Shown: piece by piece, positions 9,371-17,975 of the stretch
How the letters are laid out: every line of letters starts with the position of its first letter
Numbering within the stretch: position 1 is the stretch's first letter
NCBI RefSeq assembly: GCF_900013425.1
Contig: NZ_FBXK01000005.1
Location: 1,674,001-1,738,000, forward strand
Source: Sphingobium sp. Z007
GTDB taxonomy: Bacteria; Pseudomonadota; Alphaproteobacteria; Sphingomonadales; Sphingomonadaceae
Reading direction: 5' to 3'
DNA: 64,000 nucleotides
Notes under the pieces: generated by a model
What the model saw: the letters and a program-made list of their open reading frames with translations, nothing else
What the model was told of the DNA's origin: nothing
Databases searched by the model: none
Translations under genes and position numbers: made by a program

Positions 9371-10441
9371 TCAACCAAGGCCGCGCGATATCATCGGTCC
9401 CAGCAGATTGGCGACGGGCAGCGGCAGACGCTTCCACAGTTCGATCCGCCGCTGATATTTGGCGCTGGTCGGATTGACGTCGCGCCTGGCGCCATCGACC
9501 GACCAGCCATGATAGACACGCGGGACCGGATCGAAGCCGAAGCTCTTCTTCCACGCCGCCTGCCCGCTGCCCGCCTTCGACCGGCCGAAATCGAAGTGGC
9601 GCATACCGAGGCTGCGACCATGGATCATCAGCCGATAATACATGAGTTCGTTGGAGCGCAATCGCCGCGCATCGGCGACACCGCCGCCCCAATAGGGCAT
9701 CACCCGCCCCTGATGATAGAGCGTCAGCACAGCTGACACAGGTCGATCGCCTTCGCGCACCACTAAAATGTCGGCATCCTGGCCGAACTGCTGCAACACC
9801 GAGTGAAACAGCTGTTTGGGGAAGACGGGCGTGCCAAGGTTGCGAACGCTGGCGGCATAGACGCTATAATGGTCGCGCCGCAGACGATCGCTGCGCCCGG
9901 TTTCGACGTTGAGCGCCGGATTGGCGAGCGCCTTGCGCAGTTCGGCGCGATGCTTGCGCGGGACGGCGCGCAGTTCCGCCTCGTCATCTACGGCCAGCGG
10001 CCGGACGAAGCCGACATATTCGCCTTCACGTCGCTGCCAGTCGTCCCCCGGCGCAGGCCCGCCGCGCAATTCAACGGGTGGTCCGCCTTTATCGCGCGCC
10101 AGTCCCTGGGCAGCCGCAGCGAGCGGCGCAACCGCCCGATCGTCCATGACCAACAGGCCGCCATCTACCGCAAAAGCCGATGATACCAGTGCACCCCCGA
10201 ACAGCCGGCTCCTTACATGGTGCAGCGGCAACAACCCCCGAATCTGGCCAGAGGGCGCAAAGGCGGCGAGCAGCAGCGCACGATGCCCCGTCGCCTGCGT
10301 GATCGCGCGCAGCCAGGCGGTGCGATGAAAGGGCGTGCCGTCGGCATGCGCCATAACGAAAGCGTCGGCGGCCTCGGCCTGGGCCGGGTCATCGATGTCC
10401 AGCATCGTCACCGCCATCCCGGCGGCATTGCCGACCATCAT
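9371..10441 (-). CDS. FemAB-family XrtA/PEP-CTERM-associated protein (copy 2)
   Basis: 356 residues and clearly homologous to the gene just downstream: TPFHRTAWLRAI, RKHRAELRKALANP, NLGTPVFPKQLFHSVL, HFDFGRSKAGSGQAAWKK and NPTSAKYQRRIELWKRLP all have counterparts there. The frame is open much further upstream (to 10894), but that part is antisense-frame noise within the deacetylase gene. The start at 10441 is chosen because its ATG overlaps the deacetylase stop as ATGA, the coupling used elsewhere in the locus. The two copies probably act on related acceptors. Confidence 0.85.
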   Translation of the reverse strand: MMVGNAAGMAVTMLDIDDPAQAEAADAFVMAHADGTPFHRTAWLRAITQATGHRALLLAAFAPSGQIRGLLPLHHVRSRLFGGALVSSAFAVDGGLLVMDDRAVAPLAAAAQGLARDKGGPPVELRGGPAPGDDWQRREGEYVGFVRPLAVDDEAELRAVPRKHRAELRKALANPALNVETGRSDRLRRDHYSVYAASVRNLGTPVFPKQLFHSVLQQFGQDADILVVREGDRPVSAVLTLYHQGRVMPYWGGGVADARRLRSNELMYYRLMIHGRSLGMRHFDFGRSKAGSGQAAWKKSFGFDPVPRVYHGWSVDGARRDVNPTSAKYQRRIELWKRLPLPVANLLGPMISRGLG

Positions 10442-11283
10442 GACGCGCGCGTCGCTTCCGCGTCCGCCAGTGCATCCACGCGGGTCCAGGCGAAATCGCG
10501 GGTCAGGCGGCGCAGCTTGGCCGCCATCACGGACAGGTTGCTGTAGTGGCGCAGGCGCGACCGCAACGGTGCGTCCGCAACGCGCGGCTGGTCCGGGTCG
10601 ATTTCCCAGGGATGGAAGTAAATGATCGCCGGGCGGCCAGCCTGTTCGTTGACCTGCCGGATCGCCCAGCGTGAAAAGGCGTACGGCAACAGGCGGAAAA
10701 AGCCGCCGCCTCCCGCGGCCAATGTGCGCTTGCCCCATTTGGCGGTGGTGACGGGCAATTCGACCAGATCCGATCCCGCCACCGGCTTCCAGGCGAAACG
10801 TGGCGAATCCGGCCAGCCATAATGGTCGTGCCGGATCGGCGCTACGCTGGACGAATAGCGATAGCCTTCTTCGGCCAAAATCGGATGCGCCCACGGCGTG
10901 CGCGGATCGATGGAGAAGCTGGGCGCGCGATAGCCGGTGACCGCCTGCCCGCTCGCATCCTCCAATATCGCACGCGACTTACGCAAATCGGCACGGAACT
11001 GTTCGGGGGTGAAGGTGAAGACGCGGGCATGGTCGTACCCATGGCTGGCGACTTCATGCCCGGCGTCCACAATGCGGCGCATCAGCGCGGGATAGCGTTC
11101 CGCCACCCAGCCCAGGGTGAAGAAGGTCGCCTTGACGTCCGCCTGCGCGAACAGGTCCAGCACGGCGTCGCTATTGGCTTCGACACGGTGAGTCAGGCCG
11201 TCCCAGTCGGCACGTTTCAGCGTGCGCTCGAACGCGCCGACCTGGAACCAGTCCTCGACATCGACAGACAGGGCGTTCTGCAT
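10438..11283 (-). CDS. XrtA-system polysaccharide deacetylase
   Basis: 281 residues, NodB-type carbohydrate esterase fold. The five motifs are present: SVDVEDWFQ (catalytic Asp and metal Asp), SHGYDH (two metal His), the GYRAPSFSID arginine motif, a Trp-containing motif 4 and the late YFHPWEIDP histidine. There is no signal peptide, as usual for the PEP-CTERM-locus family (TIGR03006), so it probably N-deacetylates a cytoplasmic or inner-leaflet lipid-linked intermediate. Thirty bp from the ATPase gene upstream; 4-bp overlap with the FemAB gene downstream. Confidence 0.88.
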   Translation of the reverse strand: MQNALSVDVEDWFQVGAFERTLKRADWDGLTHRVEANSDAVLDLFAQADVKATFFTLGWVAERYPALMRRIVDAGHEVASHGYDHARVFTFTPEQFRADLRKSRAILEDASGQAVTGYRAPSFSIDPRTPWAHPILAEEGYRYSSSVAPIRHDHYGWPDSPRFAWKPVAGSDLVELPVTTAKWGKRTLAAGGGGFFRLLPYAFSRWAIRQVNEQAGRPAIIYFHPWEIDPDQPRVADAPLRSRLRHYSNLSVMAAKLRRLTRDFAWTRVDALADAEATRAS

Positions 11284-11313
11284 GATTCTCCAACCTTATC
11301 CGTCCTACAGGCG

Positions 11314-13104
11314 TCAGGCGGCGACACCAGCCTGCACATCCGCCATCCGCTCTTCCCGCTCGACCCAGTCGACCAGCAACGTCAGCACGCGGCGCAGCGC
11401 CGTATCCTGCTCCTCGGCGCGGAACTCCAGCGCAGACAGTCGTTCCTCGATCAGGGTGAAACAGCTCTTGAGCGCTTCGGGATCGATCTCCGGCTGCACC
11501 GGCTGGCCGAAGGGGACATGCGACTGCACCGCCCGTAGCGAGGCGATCTCGGCGCGCAATGCTTCGATCTCACCCAGCATGTCGGCGCGCAGCATGTCGA
11601 TGTCTGCGGTATCGAACGCCAGGGGTTCCGGCGCATCGTCGGCCATTGGTTCGGCCTGCGCAAAAGGCTCCCTGTCCGCATACGATTCGTGCGACGGGAA
11701 AGCCTCGGCCTCTGCCACGGCTTCATCCTCGGCAAACATGTTGACCCCGGCAGGCGCCTCCGGCTCGCGAGTCGACCATGCGGTGAATCTCGCTACCTCT
11801 GCCTGGTCTTCCACGACCGGATCGGATTCTGACGCAAGGTCTGACTCGACCGCGCGCGGTGCGGAGAATATAGCGAAAGCCGGGCGCGCGAACGGCGCGA
11901 CCACGCTGGGCGTGACAGCCTCAATCTCGTCCGATGCGACATCGTCTTGCGCATCGTCAGGGGCGTCGGCAGCTGCAACCGGCTCGATCGCCGCATCAGC
12001 CCATGTCGGCTCCGCCCAAGCTGCATCCAGTTCGATCACATCCTCTTTGTCGGACGGCTCATAAGCGGCAAATCCATCGTCCGCCGCGACCTTTTGCGCG
12101 ACCGGCGCCTCGTCCGCCAGGTCCAGGATGACCTCATCCTCGACAGGTTCGTCCTCGGCTACAGGCTCGGCCGGAAAGGCAAAAGGCTGGGCCTCAACCG
12201 GCGATTCTTCAACCCGCCCTTCCTCAGCGACAGGCGCCGCGCTCTCTTCGACCGTATCGAGGCTGGACGGGGCGATCGCTTCCGGGACGACGTCGCTATC
12301 CAGGCCCATGTCGGCCACGACGGCACCCACAACCTCTTCGTCGATCACATGCAATTGCTCGATCGCGCCCAGCAGCAGCACCCGGCTGGCCAGCGCGTTC
12401 AAACGGCGCGGCACGCCGCCGGTCGCCGTATAGAGCGCCGAAAACGCGCCTTGCGTGAAGGCCGGATTGCCGTTCCAGCCCGCAATGGCCAGGCGATGAA
12501 GCATATAGGGTTCGACTTCATTCGCCATCATCGGTTCCAGATGATGGGTCGCGATCACGCGCTGGCGCAACTGCTCCAGCTGCGGCGATTTGAGAAGATC
12601 GCGAAATTCCGGCTGGCCCAGCAGAAAAATCTGCAATAGCGATTGGCCGCCCAGTTGGAAATTGGACAGCATCCGCAGTTCTTCGATCGCGGAGACGGGC
12701 AGATTCTGCGCCTCATCCACGATCAGTAGGCTGCGCCGCCCGGCGCGCGCCTGGGCATGGAGCATGGATTCGACCTGTTGCAGGATCGCCGCCTTGGACA
12801 GGCCGTCCGTCGTTAGGCCGAAACTCTGCGCGGCGAGGCGCAGCATATCGTCGCCCTCGACCTGGGTCGACACGATCTTGACCGCGGTCAGCCGCGCCGG
12901 ATCGATCGTCTGCATCAGATGGCCGACCAGCGTCGTCTTACCCGCGCCGATGTCGCCAGTGATGACGATGAAGCCTTCGCCCTGCGCCAGGCCATAGCCG
13001 AGATAAGACAGCGCCTTGCGATGGGTGGCGCTTTCGAAATAATAATGCGGGTCCGGCGTCAGCTGGAACGGACGGCCCTGCAATCCGTAGAATTGATCGT
13101 ACAT
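11314..13104 (-). CDS. XrtA-system ExeA-like ATPase with long acidic C-terminal extension
   Basis: 596 residues. Residues 1-270 are an AAA ATPase of the ExeA/GspA type: FYGLQGRPFQLTPDP at the start, Walker A GDIGAGKTTLVGH, Walker B LLIVDEAQNLP, and the GGVPRRLNALASRVLLLG sensor region. The family (TIGR03015) is normally about 270-350 residues. Here some 220 extra residues (about 275-500) are rich in Ala, Glu, Asp, Val and Pro and look disordered, and the C-terminus (about 505-595) is helical/coiled-coil-like (IEALRAEIASLRAVQ, LIEERLSALEFRAEEQ). The ATPase probably energises assembly or regulation of the EPS machinery at the inner membrane. Confidence 0.85.
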   Translation of the reverse strand: MYDQFYGLQGRPFQLTPDPHYYFESATHRKALSYLGYGLAQGEGFIVITGDIGAGKTTLVGHLMQTIDPARLTAVKIVSTQVEGDDMLRLAAQSFGLTTDGLSKAAILQQVESMLHAQARAGRRSLLIVDEAQNLPVSAIEELRMLSNFQLGGQSLLQIFLLGQPEFRDLLKSPQLEQLRQRVIATHHLEPMMANEVEPYMLHRLAIAGWNGNPAFTQGAFSALYTATGGVPRRLNALASRVLLLGAIEQLHVIDEEVVGAVVADMGLDSDVVPEAIAPSSLDTVEESAAPVAEEGRVEESPVEAQPFAFPAEPVAEDEPVEDEVILDLADEAPVAQKVAADDGFAAYEPSDKEDVIELDAAWAEPTWADAAIEPVAAADAPDDAQDDVASDEIEAVTPSVVAPFARPAFAIFSAPRAVESDLASESDPVVEDQAEVARFTAWSTREPEAPAGVNMFAEDEAVAEAEAFPSHESYADREPFAQAEPMADDAPEPLAFDTADIDMLRADMLGEIEALRAEIASLRAVQSHVPFGQPVQPEIDPEALKSCFTLIEERLSALEFRAEEQDTALRRVLTLLVDWVEREERMADVQAGVAA

Positions 13105-13127
13105 CTCTTCGTCTCCAAGGCGATCGG

Positions 13128-14732
13128 TTAGAAGCTGTAGCGCAGGCCGACCTGCCCCATCGCGCTGATGATTGTGTCCAGATCGTCCGCCTGCACCCCG
13201 TCCAGTCCGAGCGATGCGGACGCAGACAGACGACGGGACAACCCCTTGTAATAGCTAGCGAATGAACCGTAGTTCAGGACATCGGGCCGATCGCCGCTGG
13301 CGTCGAAATAATTGACGTAGCCAACCAGATCGATGCTGTCGCGATCGTTGATCGTATAGGTCACCGACCCGTTGCCATACCAGTTTTCGTCGCGCGATCC
13401 GCGGATCAGCACGGTCTGGCCGGTGGGCGTGATGAACTTTCGCTGCGAATAGCCAGCCCCCAGACCCCAGCCCCACGGGCCGCGTCGCAGCGCATATTGC
13501 GCCGACACGCCGCGATAGCGGAAATTGGCGTCGGTGATGCCCGACAAGGCGTCGTTGAAGCACTGGCCCCCGCCAGTGGTGGAGAAGGCGCAGCCGGTGA
13601 TGTCGCCGGTAAACGGATTGCGCGCCACGTCGAAATTGCTGCCCGACAGGGCGGCGACGTCGGCGGTAATCATGCGACCGAAACTGTCGATCCCGTCGAA
13701 GACGATGACGGCGACATGGCTGTCGCGGCCCTGCCACAGGAAGCTGCCCTGATAGGTCATGCCGCCATAGCGTTCGCCGACCCGCGCCTGGAGCGTCGTA
13801 CGACGGCTGGGCCGCCACAGCACGCCCGCGTCCCAGATGATGTCGTCGAAATCATAGACCAGGGCGCGCGGCGAGCTTTTGTCGGTGACATAGCGGCCGT
13901 TGCGGATCAGCGGCAGGCCATCGGCGCCCAGTTGCGGCGAACGCTGGCTGATTTCGATCTTTTCATAGCCGACGCCGCCGACTGCGGCGAGCGTTGGCGT
14001 AATGGGAACGGTCGCATCGACACGGCCCCACAAATCCTCGAACCGCTGGTCGAGCTGGCTGGCGTCCTCCCGATCATAGCCGCCGCTCGCGGTCAGGCCG
14101 ATGCCCGGCAGCACCGTGTCGGGCGAAAAGCCGATCGATCCGTTGAGGCTGTGGGTCCAGCTGTCGGCAAAGGAGCCGCCGGACTGCCCCTGAACATTAT
14201 TCTGGCTCACGCTGTCATCGACCCGCGCATAGCCCAGGCGATAACCGGCGTTGACGTTGAAGTCGCCAAGCTGCGTCGTATAGGATGGCCCCACATAGCC
14301 GGACCAGACCTGGCTGGTAAAGGTGTCGCGCTGGGTCGATGCACCAGACAGGCCGTCGGTGCGGACCCGCGTGGCAAGGCCGCCAGCCTGGATACCCAGA
14401 CCGCGCGCGACATTGATGGTCGCATGACCAAATCCGCTCAGCACGTCCTGGTCCACCGCCTGGCTGCTCCAGCCGAAGCTGTGATTATATTGCAAGTCGA
14501 CCGCCGCCTCGACGCGCTTGTTCTGCACTTCGGCGGTCAACCCGGCCGTGACGTTCGTATAGGTCAGGACGTCGCCGCCACCCTTGAGCGGCCCCATCAC
14601 GACCTGATCCACCCCGATATAGGGGATCACGTCCAAGCGCTTGTCGTCCGAAGACGATTGCGCGTGGGCAGGCATTGCAGCGGCCAGCGCGACGCAGGAT
14701 GCGCCTGCGATCCAGAGCCGAACGGTCTTCAC
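13128..14732 (-). CDS. XrtA-system outer-membrane beta-barrel protein (TIGR03016 type)
   Basis: 534 residues with a clean signal peptide (RLWIAGASCVALAAAMPAHA, cut before QSSSDD). The mature protein is a string of amphipathic, aromatic-ended beta strands and finishes in MGQVGLRYSF, the C-terminal Phe signature of outer-membrane barrels. It is the member of exosortase A loci thought to form or assist the EPS exit route across the outer membrane, alongside the export lipoprotein. Its start overlaps the autokinase stop by 4 bp; 23 bp separate its end from the ATPase gene. Confidence 0.85.
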   Translation of the reverse strand: MKTVRLWIAGASCVALAAAMPAHAQSSSDDKRLDVIPYIGVDQVVMGPLKGGGDVLTYTNVTAGLTAEVQNKRVEAAVDLQYNHSFGWSSQAVDQDVLSGFGHATINVARGLGIQAGGLATRVRTDGLSGASTQRDTFTSQVWSGYVGPSYTTQLGDFNVNAGYRLGYARVDDSVSQNNVQGQSGGSFADSWTHSLNGSIGFSPDTVLPGIGLTASGGYDREDASQLDQRFEDLWGRVDATVPITPTLAAVGGVGYEKIEISQRSPQLGADGLPLIRNGRYVTDKSSPRALVYDFDDIIWDAGVLWRPSRRTTLQARVGERYGGMTYQGSFLWQGRDSHVAVIVFDGIDSFGRMITADVAALSGSNFDVARNPFTGDITGCAFSTTGGGQCFNDALSGITDANFRYRGVSAQYALRRGPWGWGLGAGYSQRKFITPTGQTVLIRGSRDENWYGNGSVTYTINDRDSIDLVGYVNYFDASGDRPDVLNYGSFASYYKGLSRRLSASASLGLDGVQADDLDTIISAMGQVGLRYSF

Positions 14733-15661
14733 TGGGCTTCCCCTTTGGCGTAATAGCTGCCGAAACGGCGGCCTCCGCTGTTGAAGCGGACGGCATTGAG
14801 CAAAAGCTGCACCTGCGCGCCGCCCTTCAACAGGCCTACAGCGTCGCGCAGGGCGCTTTCAGGCGTCTTGTCGGCGCGCACGACCAGCAGCGCGATGGCG
14901 GCATGGCTGGCGAGCACGGCGGCGGGCGATGCCGCCAGCAACGGCGGCGAATCGAAGATCACGATCCTTTCGGGCCGACCGTCCGTCAGCCGCTTGAGCA
15001 GCTGCTCGGTCCGGGCCGAGGCGAGATATTCGGTGTCGTTATGGCTGCGCTGCCCTGCGGGCAGGACGGCGAGCGAGGGAATGTCGGTGCGGATCACGCA
15101 ATCCTCGATCGCGACCAGCGGGTCGGCGAGTGCGTCCATCAGGCCGGGACCAGCCTCCAGCCCCAGTTGCGCGGGGATGCCGGGCTTGCCGAAATCGGCG
15201 TCAACCAGCAGGATTTCGCGATCCTTCTCCGCCGCCAGGCTGAGCGCCAGGTTGATCGCGCAGAAGGTCTTGCCCTCCCCACTATGAGCGGAGCAGACGA
15301 GAATTCGGTTGCCGCGCGGGTTATTGCGCAGTTGCGACAGCAGGTCGCGCTTGAGCAGGCGGAACTCCTCGCTCATCGTCGTCACCGCGCTGTCGGGACG
15401 CAGGAAGCCGTCCTCCGCCAGCTTAATGCGGTCGATCGCCTGCACCGGCCCGGTCCAGGCCGGGGCACGGAAGGTCGGCGCGGCGGGGGCATCGGCCAGG
15501 AAGGCAGCAGGTGCCGGCTGTGCGACCGGCACGGGCGGCAGATCGGCGGGCACATCGACCGCAGGCGCGGCGCGGCCACGCAGCGCGGCGTTGAAGTCGT
15601 AAATCTCCGTGGCTCGCTCGATCAGCGATCCCCGGCCCTTGATGGAGCTGTGCTGGTTCAT
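14729..15661 (-). CDS. XrtA-associated tyrosine autokinase (BY-kinase)
   Basis: 310 residues from MNQHSSIKGRGSL; the frame continues upstream but that part overlaps the chain-length gene in another frame. The core is a bacterial tyrosine kinase: Walker A ILVCSAHSGEGKTFCAINLA, Walker A' ILLVDADFGKPG, and Walker B IVIFDSPPLL. The C-terminus holds two adjacent Tyr (GSYYAKG), few compared with the tyrosine cluster of Wzc. It should cycle phosphorylation with the chain-length protein, whose stop is 14 bp upstream, to control polymer length and export. Confidence 0.87.
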   Translation of the reverse strand: MNQHSSIKGRGSLIERATEIYDFNAALRGRAAPAVDVPADLPPVPVAQPAPAAFLADAPAAPTFRAPAWTGPVQAIDRIKLAEDGFLRPDSAVTTMSEEFRLLKRDLLSQLRNNPRGNRILVCSAHSGEGKTFCAINLALSLAAEKDREILLVDADFGKPGIPAQLGLEAGPGLMDALADPLVAIEDCVIRTDIPSLAVLPAGQRSHNDTEYLASARTEQLLKRLTDGRPERIVIFDSPPLLAASPAAVLASHAAIALLVVRADKTPESALRDAVGLLKGGAQVQLLLNAVRFNSGGRRFGSYYAKGEAQ

Positions 15662-15675
15662 TTTCCCTGGCTCCT

Positions 15676-17196
15676 TCACGCCATGCCACGCTGGACGAAT
15701 TCGACGACGACCAAGAGCAGGCAGATAGCCACCAGCCCTCCACTCGCCCCGGCGAACCACTTCCGCCGCTGTTTTTCGATCGCGACCTGCGCCGCACTGA
15801 CCGTCTGGCTGATCGATCCGGCGACCGGCAGGCCCAGCGCCTTTTCCAACCGCGCGGCGGTCGGGAAGGTGCCCTTCAGCTGGCCGAGGGCGAAGGCGAC
15901 GCCGATCCCCGCACCGATCCCCAGGATCAGCACGCCCAGCAGCAGCAGCGGCCGGTTGGGCGCTGAAGGCGCAGTCGGGGTGCTGGGCGGCTGGATGACG
16001 CGGAACTGGACGGAGCCGGTTTCGGTCTTCACCTCGCCGCGCAACCGGATTTCCTCGCGATCGCTCATCAGCTTGTCATATTGGGCTTTGATCGCGGCAT
16101 AATCGCTGTCGAGCTTCTCCTGCTCGGATGCGACGCCCGGTTCGTCGACCTGTTTGGACATCATGGTGTTGAGGTCGCCCTGCAACTGCGCCTTGCGCGC
16201 GCTGAGCGCCTGCACCGTCGCGGCGCGTTCGGCCTGCATCGACCTGATCGACAGATAGGCCGGGTTGGGCGTGCTCCCCGCCCCGCCCACGCTGCCGCCG
16301 CCGCTCTTGCGCAGGGCATCGACCTCGCGCTGAGCCGCGATCACATCGGGATGGTTCGCGGTCCAGCCGCGCGCGCGCATCGACGCCAGGTTGGATTGCG
16401 CCTGCGCCAGCGGCGAAGCGCCGCCCGATGCGCCGACGCCCGGCAGGGTCGCAGGTGTGCCGACCAGTTGGCCGTTCATCGCGCTGAGCGCGCTTTGCGC
16501 CTGGACCAGCTGCGAGTCGATATTGTTGATCTCCATCCGCGCAGCGTCCATCCGCTGGCTGATCGATCCCGCGCCAGGCAACAGCCCGACATAGCGCTGG
16601 GCGAATTCGACGCGGCGCTGGTCGGCCGCTTCGAGCTGCTTGCCACGGGCGGCGATCTGCTGGTCCAGGAAAGCGAGGCTCTGCTTGGTCTGGTTGCGGT
16701 CGCCGGAGAGATTTTCTTCCTGGAAGATGTCGATCAGCTTCTGCACGATCTGCTGCGCGATGCGCGCATTGGCGCCGTCGGACAGGCTCGAATCGGCGGA
16801 GATCGCGCTGATGTCGATCATGCTGGGATCGGCCTGCGCCATCACCGTGATATTTTCGCGCAGCGTCGTGATCTTCGCGGCGATATCGCGTGGGCCGGAC
16901 ACGGTCTGAGACAGGTCGGTGTCGCGCACCACCTTCTCCAGATTCTCCGCGCTCGCCAGCGTGCTGCGCACCCGGTCCAGATCCTGCTGCGACTGGACCT
17001 GGGTGATGCCCACCTTGTCCTCCAGCAGCGACTGAGTGTTCACATAGACCCGCGCCTTGGACTGATAGCTGTTGGGGATAAGCGCAACGCCCAGCCATCC
17101 CAGCAAGCACAGGCCCCAGGCGACGCCGAGCGCCACCCAGCGGCGGCTCCATATGCCGTGGAGCAGGACCAACATTTCGTCATAGAGACCGGCCAT
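15676..17196 (-). CDS. XrtA-system polysaccharide chain-length determinant (Wzz/PCP type)
   Basis: 506 residues. One TM segment sits near the N-terminus (WVALGVAWGLCLLGWLGVAL) and another near 425-445 (LLLLGVLILGIGAGIGVAFA), with a hydrophobic segment again at the very end (GGLVAICLLLVVVEFV). The periplasmic region between them is long and helical (QQIAARGKQLEAADQRR; LNTMMSKQVDEPGVASEQEK). PNRPLLL ahead of the second TM is the conserved proline-rich PCP motif. With the separate autokinase it corresponds to the split form of Wzc. Confidence 0.87.
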   Translation of the reverse strand: MAGLYDEMLVLLHGIWSRRWVALGVAWGLCLLGWLGVALIPNSYQSKARVYVNTQSLLEDKVGITQVQSQQDLDRVRSTLASAENLEKVVRDTDLSQTVSGPRDIAAKITTLRENITVMAQADPSMIDISAISADSSLSDGANARIAQQIVQKLIDIFQEENLSGDRNQTKQSLAFLDQQIAARGKQLEAADQRRVEFAQRYVGLLPGAGSISQRMDAARMEINNIDSQLVQAQSALSAMNGQLVGTPATLPGVGASGGASPLAQAQSNLASMRARGWTANHPDVIAAQREVDALRKSGGGSVGGAGSTPNPAYLSIRSMQAERAATVQALSARKAQLQGDLNTMMSKQVDEPGVASEQEKLDSDYAAIKAQYDKLMSDREEIRLRGEVKTETGSVQFRVIQPPSTPTAPSAPNRPLLLLGVLILGIGAGIGVAFALGQLKGTFPTAARLEKALGLPVAGSISQTVSAAQVAIEKQRRKWFAGASGGLVAICLLLVVVEFVQRGMA

Positions 17197-17198
17197 GA

Positions 17199-17843
17199 TC
17201 AGAACATGCTTTCAGGAATGATGATGACGTCACCGGGCGACAGCAGCACATTGGCGCGCGTGTCCCCCTTCTTCAGAAGGTCGCCGAGGCGGACCTGATA
17301 TTCCTTCTGCTTGCCCGTATTCTTGTCGAACCGAACCAGCCGCGCGCGGTTGCCCGCCGCATATTCGGACAGGCCGCCGACCGAGATCATCGCGTCGAGC
17401 AGCGTCATGTTCGCGCGGTAGGGAATGGACGCCGGCTTTTCCGTCGCGCCCACGATCCGAACCTGCTGGCTGAACGTGCCACTGAAATTGTTGACGATCA
17501 CCGACACCAGCGGGTTTTCGATATATTGGGTCAGCGCCAGCTTGATGTCGTCTGACAGCATTTTGGGCGTCTTACCCACCGCCGGCATGTCGGTGATCAG
17601 CGGCGTGGTGATGCGGCCATCGGGACGCACCTGCACCTTGGCCCCCAGTTCGGGATTGCGCCACACGAAGATGGTGAGGTCGTCGAGCGGGCCGATGATA
17701 TATTCTTCGCCCGGCCCTTCCTGGGTCGAGACGAAAGAAGCGGGCGGTAATTGCGGCCCGGACGGCGCGGAGGCGCAGCCCGACAGGGCGATAGCGGGTA
17801 GCGATACGCCGATCAAAAGCCTGGAAACCGACACGAAACGCAT
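17199..17843 (-). CDS. XrtA-system polysaccharide export lipoprotein (Wza-like)
   Basis: 214 residues from the ATG at 17843, preceded by AGAGGTGAG; the frame is open to 17909 but the extra residues would spoil the lipoprotein signal. MRFVSVSRLLIGVSLPAIAL leads into the lipobox LSGC. The mature part has a Poly_export domain (YIIGPLDDLTIFVWRNPEL, VRPDGRITTPLI) and one SLBB domain (VRIVGATEKPASIPY). It should be an outer-membrane-anchored secretin-like ring for EPS exit. Two bp separate its stop from the next start, and it is the first gene of the export/assembly operon. Confidence 0.88.
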   Translation of the reverse strand: MRFVSVSRLLIGVSLPAIALSGCASAPSGPQLPPASFVSTQEGPGEEYIIGPLDDLTIFVWRNPELGAKVQVRPDGRITTPLITDMPAVGKTPKMLSDDIKLALTQYIENPLVSVIVNNFSGTFSQQVRIVGATEKPASIPYRANMTLLDAMISVGGLSEYAAGNRARLVRFDKNTGKQKEYQVRLGDLLKKGDTRANVLLSPGDVIIIPESMF

Positions 17844-17975
17844 ATTCTCACCTCTTTGTGCGGCCATGCACCGGCGGCCGCCAAAGAGGGCAAGGCAACC
17901 GGTCAGCACATGGCTTCGGGCTTCTTCTTGCAGGGAAAGGGTAAAGATACCGTTAGGAGTTAAGTCCCAAGCTAA

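Noticed and set aside
10442..10894. N-terminal extension of the second FemAB gene to 10894
   Set aside because: Lies wholly within the deacetylase gene in another frame; the ATGA overlap at 10438-10441 is the natural start.
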